Positions 57,888-64,000 of a DNA stretch of 64,000 bases are shown here, one piece after another; within the stretch, counting starts at the first letter, position 1; each line of letters begins with the position of its first letter. The translations under genes were made by a program, and so were the position numbers. Source of the DNA: Gammaproteobacteria bacterium 53_120_T64. GTDB taxonomy: Bacteria; Pseudomonadota; Gammaproteobacteria; Pseudomonadales; Porticoccaceae. Below the pieces are notes generated by a model. The model was not told where the DNA came from, ran no database searches, and saw only the letters and a list, made by a program, of their open reading frames with translations. The DNA is taken from NCBI GenBank assembly GCA_002162815.1, contig MAAT01000021.1, positions 62,001 to 126,000 on the forward strand, read 5' to 3'.

Positions 57888-58678
57888 TAAGCGCTGACTC
57901 GCTCGCAAGTGGGCGCGCGCTCAGTGTCCGTGGCTTCAGCCACCATTTGCTCTTGACTGAGGCCAAAACGGCGCTGTCGTTGGTAGTAGGCTGCAACCGC
58001 AGTATCAAAGGCAACGGCGTCGAAATCGGGCCAATAACAGTCGGCAAAATAGAGCTCACTGTAGGCCAACTGCCAAAGTAGGAAATTGCTAATTCTTTGC
58101 TCGCCGGCCGTTCGAATACACAGGTCGGGTACCGGCATGTCGCTGAGACAAAGGTTTTGTTCGAATAGGCTTTCATCGATATCAGCCACCGACAAACTAC
58201 CTTCTACAGCCTGTTGCGCCAGCTTGCGCGTGGTGTTGACGATATCCCAGCGGCCTCCGTAATCGACCGCCAATACCAAGGTCATCTCAGTATTATCGGC
58301 AGTTAGCGCCTCGGCATCGGCAATGCGTTTTTGTAGGCGCGAGCTGAATCGACCGCGCTCACCAATCACCTGTAGACGAATGCCTCGCTCGTTAAGCGCC
58401 TTCGCTTCTTTTTTAATATAACTGGCGAAAAGAGCCATTAAACCGCTGACCTCTAGGGCCGGCCGCTGCCAATTTTCACTACTGAAGGCAAACAAGGTGA
58501 CAACTTCAACCCGATAGCGCCGGCAGCTCTCAATGATATCCCGGACCCGCTCGACACCGGCGATATGACCCTCGTGGCCCGGCAAGCCCTGAGCCTTCGC
58601 CCAACGGTTGTTGCCGTCCATGATCACCGCCACATGCTTGAGGGGCTGAGTACTTTCACTGGCCAAATTTTCCGCCAT
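57887..58678 (-). CDS. uppS: undecaprenyl diphosphate synthase
   Basis: 263-aa cis-prenyltransferase making the C55 carrier of peptidoglycan and LPS. The catalytic Asp is in VIMDGNNRWAKAQGLPGHEGH. LFAFSSENWQRP and the final RTAGEQRISNFLLWQLAYSELYF are family blocks. It is followed directly by cdsA. Confidence 0.96.
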   Translation of the reverse strand: MAENLASESTQPLKHVAVIMDGNNRWAKAQGLPGHEGHIAGVERVRDIIESCRRYRVEVVTLFAFSSENWQRPALEVSGLMALFASYIKKEAKALNERGIRLQVIGERGRFSSRLQKRIADAEALTADNTEMTLVLAVDYGGRWDIVNTTRKLAQQAVEGSLSVADIDESLFEQNLCLSDMPVPDLCIRTAGEQRISNFLLWQLAYSELYFADCYWPDFDAVAFDTAVAAYYQRQRRFGLSQEQMVAEATDTERAPTCERVSA

Positions 58679-58720
58679 ACTATTATCCCGGATCTACTTC
58701 CCAGCTTGCTTTCTTGAAGA

Positions 58721-58751
58721 GACCGGCCCGGACATACCTCCCGGGACGGTC
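58721..58751. repeat. intergenic hairpin between frr and uppS
   Basis: GACCG-G-CCCGG and CCGGG-A-CGGTC form an interrupted 10-bp stem in the 96-base gap. There is no clear T-run, so it may be a processing or pausing site. Confidence 0.4.
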
Positions 58752-58774
58752 AAACCCTGCGTTTCGCCGGCTTG

Positions 58775-59332
58775 TTAAATTTCCATCAGGTCTTTTTCTT
58801 TGACCGCCAGCAGGTCATCCATTTGCTTAATAAAGCTGTCGGTGATCTTTTGTATATCGTCCTGGGCGCGACGCTCCTCATCTTCGGAAATATCCTTTTC
58901 CTTTAACAACTCTTTGATATCAGAGAGCACATCTCGGCGTATATTGCGCGCTGATACCCGAGAGTTTTCTACCTCTTTACGGGCCTGGCGAATAAAGCCT
59001 TTGCGCGTCTCCTCGGTGAGCGCGGGCATGGGAATGCGTATCACCTCACCGGCACTGGACGGGTTGAGACCAAGACCGGCATTCATAATCGCCCGCTCGA
59101 CATCTTGGACAATATTCTTTTCCCAGGGCGTAACACTGAGGGTGCGCGCATCGGAAACCGAGATATTCGCCACCTGACTGAGAGGCGTTTCACTACCGTA
59201 GTAGGAAACCCTGACACCCTCGAGGATGCTCGGGTGGGCGCGACCGGTGCGGACTTTATTCAACGCGTGACCCAGCGCCTCGACCGTTTTACTCATGCGT
59301 TGCTGGGCGTCTTCTTTTAATTCATTAATCAT
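58775..59332 (-). CDS. frr: ribosome recycling factor
   Basis: 185-aa factor that splits post-termination ribosomes with [33 protein letters not shown] is the head-domain signature, and long helices follow. Same order as E. coli: rpsB-tsf-pyrH-frr. Confidence 0.97.
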   Translation of the reverse strand: MINELKEDAQQRMSKTVEALGHALNKVRTGRAHPSILEGVRVSYYGSETPLSQVANISVSDARTLSVTPWEKNIVQDVERAIMNAGLGLNPSSAGEVIRIPMPALTEETRKGFIRQARKEVENSRVSARNIRRDVLSDIKELLKEKDISEDEERRAQDDIQKITDSFIKQMDDLLAVKEKDLMEI

Positions 59333-59376
59333 AATCAGTCGTCTCTTAATTGATCATTTTGCGCGTACCAACGGAC

Positions 59377-60114
59377 TCAGGCTTCTTCGATCAACGTTCC
59401 CTCGTCACCACCCACTACCACACTCAACAGCGCACCGGGCTTGGACATTCTAAAAACCCGCACCGGCATACGGTGCTCGCGGCACAGGCAAATCGCCGTT
59501 AGGTCCATCACTTCCAGTTTTTTATCCAACACTTCATCGTAACTCAAGCTCGAGTACAGCGTTGCATCGGGCACTTTCATGGGGTCGGCAGAATACACGC
59601 CGTCCACCTTGGTGGCCTTCAGCACCAACTCGGCATCGATCTCAATACCGCGCAGACAGGCTGCAGAGTCGGTGGTAAATAAGGGGTTGCCGGTACCGGC
59701 GCTGAAAATCACTACATCACCCGAGCCCAGATAACGCAGGGCACGACGTCTATCATAGTGTTCAACCACACCGCTCATGGGAATCGCCGACATCACCCGC
59801 GCCGAAATATTATTGCGGTCGAGGGCATCGCGCATCGCCAGACCATTCATCACCGTGGCCAACATACCCATATGATCGCCGGTAACCCGCTCCATGCCCG
59901 CAGCGCTGAGCGCCGCACCACGGAACAAATTACCGCCGCCAATCACCAAACCTACCTGCACACCAATACCGACTAACTGACCAATTTCCAGGGCCATGCG
60001 GTCTAGTACTTTAGGGTCAATACCAAACTTGCCATCACCCATTAGCTCCTCGCCACTGAGTTTGAGAAGAATGCGCTTGTACTTTTTATCGGTACTTGGG
60101 TTGCTCATGGGCAT
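59377..60114 (-). CDS. pyrH: uridylate kinase
   Basis: 245-aa UMP kinase. [14 protein letters not shown] opens the chain, GGGNLFRG is the phosphate loop, and [16 protein letters not shown] is a family block. ATG 60114 is used; ATG 60108 fits GGAA equally well. Confidence 0.96.
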   Translation of the reverse strand: MPMSNPSTDKKYKRILLKLSGEELMGDGKFGIDPKVLDRMALEIGQLVGIGVQVGLVIGGGNLFRGAALSAAGMERVTGDHMGMLATVMNGLAMRDALDRNNISARVMSAIPMSGVVEHYDRRRALRYLGSGDVVIFSAGTGNPLFTTDSAACLRGIEIDAELVLKATKVDGVYSADPMKVPDATLYSSLSYDEVLDKKLEVMDLTAICLCREHRMPVRVFRMSKPGALLSVVVGGDEGTLIEEA

Positions 60115-60164
60115 ATTCCATTAAGGTTAAAAACGCGGCGCTATTTCTTGTAGCAAACCCAAAC

Positions 60165-60195
60165 TCCGCCGACCCGTCAAAAAGCAACCGGCGGA
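60165..60195. repeat. inverted repeat between tsf and pyrH
   Basis: TCCGCCG (60165-60171) pairs with CGGCGGA (60189-60195) across 17 nt, next to the tsf stop. It may partly terminate or stabilise the tsf mRNA. Confidence 0.35.
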
Positions 60196-60202
60196 AAACA
60201 AC

Positions 60203-61066
60203 TTACTTAGTGCCGCTAATCTGTGCCGCCACTTCAGCGGCAAAGTCCACTTCTTCAACTTCAATGCCATCACCGACTTCATAGCGAGTAAAACCTTTAA
60301 TACTGGCACCGCCATCGGCCAACATCTTGCCGACTTTAATATCGGGGTCGCGCACAAAGGGCTGCTCAACCAAGCTGCTCTCGGCGAGAAACTTCTTCAA
60401 ACGGCCGACGACCATTTTTTCAGCAATCTCGGGCGGCTTGCCACTTTCGATAGCCTGGGAAACATAAATTTCTTTTTCCTTGGCGACCACATCGGCGGGC
60501 ATTTCATCGGGCGTGGCAACTTGGGGGTTAACCGCAGCAACATGCATAGCCACATCTTTAGCCAGCTCGGTGGTACCACCCTCTAGGGCAACCAGCACGC
60601 CAATACGGCTATTACTGTGCACATAGGCACCAACGACGGGGGCTTCGGCCAACTGCAGACGACGCACATTGACATTCTCACCACACTTTTGCACCAGCGC
60701 CTGACGGGCATCTTCCATTGCAGCGGCAAGAGCCTCTACATTGTTTTGCTTGTCGGCGAATGCCCTGTCGACAACAGCGGCAACAAAGGCTTTAAAGCCT
60801 TCGTCTTTAGTCACAAAATCCGTTTCTGAATTGACTTCAACCAGCACTGCGTAGGAAGCATCGTCGGCCACTTTGACAGCGACAACACCATCGGCTGCCG
60901 TGCGACCGGCTTTTTTAGCCGCTTTCATACCACTGGATTTACGTAAGTTTTCAATCGCCGTGTCAATATTACCAGCGGCTGCGGCCAGTGCTTTTTTGCA
61001 CTCCATCATGCCGAGACCGGTGCGCTCACGTAACTCTTTAACCTGGGAAGCAGAAATCGCTGCCAT
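60203..61066 (-). CDS. tsf: elongation factor Ts
   Basis: 287-aa nucleotide exchange factor of EF-Tu. The N-terminal [16 protein letters not shown] and [14 protein letters not shown] are the family signatures. ATG 61066 has GAGAGGA upstream; a start five codons earlier would cover that site. Confidence 0.97.
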   Translation of the reverse strand: MAAISASQVKELRERTGLGMMECKKALAAAAGNIDTAIENLRKSSGMKAAKKAGRTAADGVVAVKVADDASYAVLVEVNSETDFVTKDEGFKAFVAAVVDRAFADKQNNVEALAAAMEDARQALVQKCGENVNVRRLQLAEAPVVGAYVHSNSRIGVLVALEGGTTELAKDVAMHVAAVNPQVATPDEMPADVVAKEKEIYVSQAIESGKPPEIAEKMVVGRLKKFLAESSLVEQPFVRDPDIKVGKMLADGGASIKGFTRYEVGDGIEVEEVDFAAEVAAQISGTK

Positions 61067-61121
61067 GGGAAATCCTCTCAATAAATTCGCTTTACATTGC
61101 TATCAATTCGATAAAAAACAG

Positions 61122-61156
61122 TTAATAAAAAGGAGGCCACGCCCCCTTTTTATTAA
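61122..61156 (-). terminator. attenuating terminator between rpsB and tsf
   Basis: TTAATAAAAAGG and CCTTTTTATTAA pair over 12 bp, extended by GG/CC past one mismatch, with a 5-nt loop. It lies 39 bases after rpsB and probably lowers tsf readthrough. Confidence 0.65.
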
Positions 61157-61194
61157 CGACTGATCGGCCGCCATGGCGAACCGATCCCTAAGGC

Positions 61195-62028
61195 TTAAGC
61201 CTCAGTACTGGGCGCTACAGCTTCTTCTGCGACTGGCGCAGGTGCAGCAGCCTCTTCGGTGGCTGGCGCAGCCTCTTCTGCCAGGGCTGCATCAGCCTGG
61301 GCTTCGGTGACTTCGACAAACTCATCGTGCTCAGAGGAAACAGCACCACCGGCTTTACCTTCCAGTACTGCGTCGGCCATCGCCATAACATAGAGCTTCA
61401 CCGCGCGGATGGCATCGTCATTGGCGGGAATAACCACATCGACACCGTCGGGGTTACTGTTGGTATCGACGATACCGATAACGGGGATGCCCAGCTTATT
61501 GGCTTCCTGTACAGCGATGCGCTCGTGATCGACGTCAATCACGAACAAGGCATCGGGCAGGCCGCCCATATCTTTAATACCACCAATCGAGCGCTCCAGT
61601 TTCTCCATCAAACGCAGGCGCATCAAGCCTTCTTTCTTGGTCAGCTTTTCAAAGGTGCCGTCCGTGCTCTGTGCTTCAAGATCGCGGTAGCGTTTAATAG
61701 AAGCGCGAATGGTTTTGTAGTTGGTCAGCATGCCGCCCAACCAGCGATGGCAGACATAGGGCATGCCGGCGCGTTCCGCTTCTTCTTTAATAGCCTTTTG
61801 CGCCGCACGCTTAGTGCCGACGAATAAGACCTTATTGCCACTGGCGCTGAGCTGACGTACCTGTTCGAGGGCATCGTTAAATGCCGGCACTGTGTGCTCA
61901 AGGTTGATGACGTGAATTTTATTTCGTGCACCGAAAATGTATTGACTCATTTTCGGGTTCCAGTAACGAGTTTGGTGGCCAAAATGGACCCCCGCCTGGA
62001 GCATGTCGCGCATACTTACTACTGTCAT
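61195..62028 (-). CDS. rpsB: 30S ribosomal protein S2
   Basis: 277-aa small-subunit protein. [22 protein letters not shown] opens the chain, and [12 protein letters not shown] and [23 protein letters not shown] are signatures. The tail is longer than in E. coli (241 aa) and is an Ala/Glu/Pro-rich stretch of about 40 residues. Confidence 0.97.
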   Translation of the reverse strand: MTVVSMRDMLQAGVHFGHQTRYWNPKMSQYIFGARNKIHVINLEHTVPAFNDALEQVRQLSASGNKVLFVGTKRAAQKAIKEEAERAGMPYVCHRWLGGMLTNYKTIRASIKRYRDLEAQSTDGTFEKLTKKEGLMRLRLMEKLERSIGGIKDMGGLPDALFVIDVDHERIAVQEANKLGIPVIGIVDTNSNPDGVDVVIPANDDAIRAVKLYVMAMADAVLEGKAGGAVSSEHDEFVEVTEAQADAALAEEAAPATEEAAAPAPVAEEAVAPSTEA

Positions 62029-62197
62029 AATTTAAGTTCCCTGTTGGGTTAAGCCTCCACCCCCCCATTGTCTAACCCGCGTTGCGAAGCAAGCAGGCAC
62101 CCAAGCCAATGTGTCGGTAAGTGTGAGTCGTTAGAGTAAACCCCGACGGCCGTTCCATCGGGGCGCGCTTTATACCACAATTGGCCGCGCATTAGAA
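62029..62197 (-). promoter_or_regulatory. rpsB promoter and probable S2 leader
   Basis: An extended -10 TGGTATAAA (core 62174-62169) with a weak -35 TTCTAA (62197-62192, 17-bp spacing) and a GC-rich discriminator fits a stringently controlled ribosomal promoter. The leader has a 9-bp hairpin CCCCGATGG/CCGTCGGGG (62163-62141). Gammaproteobacterial rpsB leaders bind S2, so this may be one; no covariance was checked. Confidence 0.55.
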
Positions 62198-62338
62198 GAA
62201 CTCGAGGTGATTGGCGATCCAAATACAGGCAGACCGACGTGGACGCCAAGAATTAATGCGCGACGACCCTGGAATCAGCGCTGAAGAGCGCTTAAAATTG
62301 GTTACAATGAAGCCCCTCCACAGCCCACGACTTTGCTC

Positions 62339-63109
62339 ATGTCCGTTAGCATTAAAACACCCGAAGAAATCGAAAAAATGCGCATTGCCGGCAAGCTCGC
62401 CGCCGATGTCCTCGAAATGATAGCCCCCCATGTGCAAGTCGGCATTAGCACCGAGGAGCTCGACCAAATCTGTCATGATTTTATGGTCGACGTACAACAG
62501 GCCATTCCCGCCTGTCTCAATTACCGCGGCTTTCCCAAGTCGATCTGCACCTCCGTCAATCACGTGATTTGCCACGGTATTCCGGCCGCCAAAAAAATCC
62601 TCAAGAGTGGCGACATCATCAACCTCGATATCACGGTGATCAAAGACGGCTACTTTGGCGACACCAGCAAGATGTTTTGCCTTGGCAAAACCGCCGGTCA
62701 TGCCGAGCGACTGATTAAAGTGGCTCAGGAATGCCTCTACTTAGGCATTGAACAGGTCAAACCCGGCAACCGCCTCGGTGATATCGGCCACGTTGTGCAA
62801 AAACACGCCGAGTCTAACTACTACTCGGTGGTGCGTGAATATTGCGGCCATGGCATCGGCAACGAATTTCACCAGGACCCGCAAGTCTTACACTACGGCA
62901 AACCCGGCACCGGCCTCGTGCTTGAAGAGGGCATGACCTTTACTATCGAGCCGATGGTCAATGCCGGAAAACAACACACCAAACTGAAGGCCGACGGCTG
63001 GACGGTGGAGACCCGCGATGGCCGCCTCTCCGCACAATGGGAGCACACCCTGCTGGTCACTGCCAGCGGCGTTGAGGTGCTGACCGCCCGTCCCGACGAA
63101 GCCTTTTAA
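62339..63109 (+). CDS. map: type I methionine aminopeptidase
   Basis: 256-aa metalloenzyme that removes initiator Met. Metal ligands are seen as Asp in DITVIKDGYFGDTSK (two), His in CGHGIG, Glu in FTIEPMV and Glu in AQWEHTLLV, plus the substrate His of NHVICHG. ATG 62339 is used; TTG 62333 is possible. It is divergent from rpsB, as in E. coli, and followed by glnD. Confidence 0.96.
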   Translation: MSVSIKTPEEIEKMRIAGKLAADVLEMIAPHVQVGISTEELDQICHDFMVDVQQAIPACLNYRGFPKSICTSVNHVICHGIPAAKKILKSGDIINLDITVIKDGYFGDTSKMFCLGKTAGHAERLIKVAQECLYLGIEQVKPGNRLGDIGHVVQKHAESNYYSVVREYCGHGIGNEFHQDPQVLHYGKPGTGLVLEEGMTFTIEPMVNAGKQHTKLKADGWTVETRDGRLSAQWEHTLLVTASGVEVLTARPDEAF

Positions 63110-63170
63110 TTTATCGAGGCTAGCGCTCACACTCCGCACCCAGCCCATTGACACGCAAGCACAGGCCACC

Positions 63171-64000
63171 ATGAAGCCCACCACTGAAATCCTCCCCACG
63201 CCCCTTTTTTTTGATGAGAAACGCTTCCTCATCAACCTTGCTAAGGGGGGTGCTCAGAGCGTGTTTCGCGACGCCATTCGCGGCGCCGATATTTTTCTCA
63301 ACAATCGTTTTGAACAGGGCGAGGACACTGAAACCCTGGTGCAAGAACGCGCCGCCTTTATCGATAGCATACTGCGCCACGCCTGGCAGCGTTTTAACTG
63401 GGACGACAACATCAGTCTGCTCGCCGTCGGTGGCTACGGTCGCGGCGAACTCCACCCCCACTCCGACATTGATCTCCTACTGTTAACCCGTGACAAGAAT
63501 CACAAACCCTACAAAGCCAGTATCGAGAGCTTCCTTACCTTCCTGTGGGATATCCAGCTCAACATTGGCCACAGCGTGCGCTCCCTATCCCATTGTGTTG
63601 ACGAGGCGAAGACCGATATCACCGTCGCCACCAATATCATGGAGGCCCGCACCCTCGCGGGCAATGCCGGCCTGCGCCAAAAAATGGAGGAGCAAACGGG
63701 TCCTGCCAATATCTGGCCCGCCGGGGCGTTTTTTCGCGCCAAATACGACGAACAAAACCAGCGCCACGAAAAACACGGCAATACCGAATACAACCTCGAA
63801 CCGAATATCAAAGAGGCTCCCGGTGGCCTGCGCGACATCCAAACCATTGGCTGGGTCGCCAAGCGACACTTTCACAAGCGCTCCCTCGCCGAGCTGGCCA
63901 ACAGTCATTTTCTCGCCGGTGAGGAATACGAGCTACTGCGCAAGGGTCAGGCCTTTTTGTGGCGCGTGCGCTACGGCCTGCACCTGATCGCCGGGCGCGC
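63171..64000 (+). CDS. glnD: [protein-PII] uridylyltransferase, 5' part
   Basis: First 276 codons; the gene leaves the window. GlnD adds or removes UMP on PII proteins according to glutamine level. The nucleotidyltransferase motif GGYGRGELHPHSDIDLLLL is at about 88-106, and NLEPNIKEAPGGLRDIQTI follows. The HD and ACT domains lie outside. It starts 61 bases after map, as in E. coli. Confidence 0.95.
   Translation, partial: MKPTTEILPTPLFFDEKRFLINLAKGGAQSVFRDAIRGADIFLNNRFEQGEDTETLVQERAAFIDSILRHAWQRFNWDDNISLLAVGGYGRGELHPHSDIDLLLLTRDKNHKPYKASIESFLTFLWDIQLNIGHSVRSLSHCVDEAKTDITVATNIMEARTLAGNAGLRQKMEEQTGPANIWPAGAFFRAKYDEQNQRHEKHGNTEYNLEPNIKEAPGGLRDIQTIGWVAKRHFHKRSLAELANSHFLAGEEYELLRKGQAFLWRVRYGLHLIAGR

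Noticed and set aside
62192-62701. 169-codon minus-strand frame over the map start and rpsB promoter
   Set aside because: It would run through the rpsB promoter and is antisense to map.

Overview
The window is a chromosomal segment of about 53% GC from a gammaproteobacterium. Gene order and protein character (the lpxD-fabZ-lpxA-lpxB-rnhB block, clpX-lon-hupB-ppiD, a PA3496-type small protein, a complete ccmABCDEFGHI set, arsenosugar genes, a serralysin-type protease) suggest a marine or environmental member of the Cellvibrionales/Spongiibacteraceae-Pseudomonadales assemblage. That placement is inference from gene content. Most genes lie on the minus strand, and GTG and TTG starts are common.

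Layout. (1) 0.2-3.6 kb: branched-chain amino-acid genes ilvI-ilvH-ilvC behind a long leader. (2) 4.3-8.7 kb: dnaQ, a decayed rnhA (RNase HI) pseudogene, a YafS-like methyltransferase, then gloB and mltD on the plus strand. (3) 8.8-17.3 kb: protein quality control, in transcription order tRNA-Leu(UAG), tig, clpP, clpX, lon, hupB, ppiD, with a sigma-32-like promoter before lon. (4) 17.6-21.6 kb: a PMI-like cupin, a small lipoprotein, a methyltransferase, a PerM/AI-2E permease and a small membrane protein. (5) 21.7-30.9 kb: a metal/metalloid island. A CusCBA-type Cu(I)/Ag(I) RND pump and a Cys/Met-rich leader gene run one way; arsR, a GAPDH homologue and arsJ run the other. ArsR, its 28-bp palindromic operator and an unusual 15-bp tandem repeat lie inside this arsenate-efflux operon. 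(6) 31-36.9 kb: accessory genes (serralysin-like protease with Calx-beta domain, VIT1/CCC1 transporter, Baeyer-Villiger monooxygenase, DUF2237, YtoQ). (7) 37-44.3 kb: cytochrome c maturation operon ccmABCDEFGHI. (8) 44.4-47.2 kb: a PA3496-family protein and three arsenosugar-biosynthesis genes. (9) 47.3-62.2 kb: a long essential-gene run in transcription order rpsB-tsf-pyrH-frr-uppS-cdsA-dxr-rseP-bamA-skp-lpxD-fabZ-lpxA-lpxB-rnhB. (10) 62.3-64 kb: map and the 5' part of glnD, divergent from rpsB.

The most notable observations are: multiple independent lesions in rnhA while rnhB is intact in the same window; six in-frame 15-bp repeats before the ArsJ-partner GAPDH gene, which supply its ribosome-binding site and encode a short Phe-Lys repeat ORF; an arsR promoter buried in a perfect palindrome with a predicted leaderless start; and two separate arsenic-handling gene sets about 14 kb apart. 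I found no CRISPR array, insertion sequence, prophage or rRNA gene.
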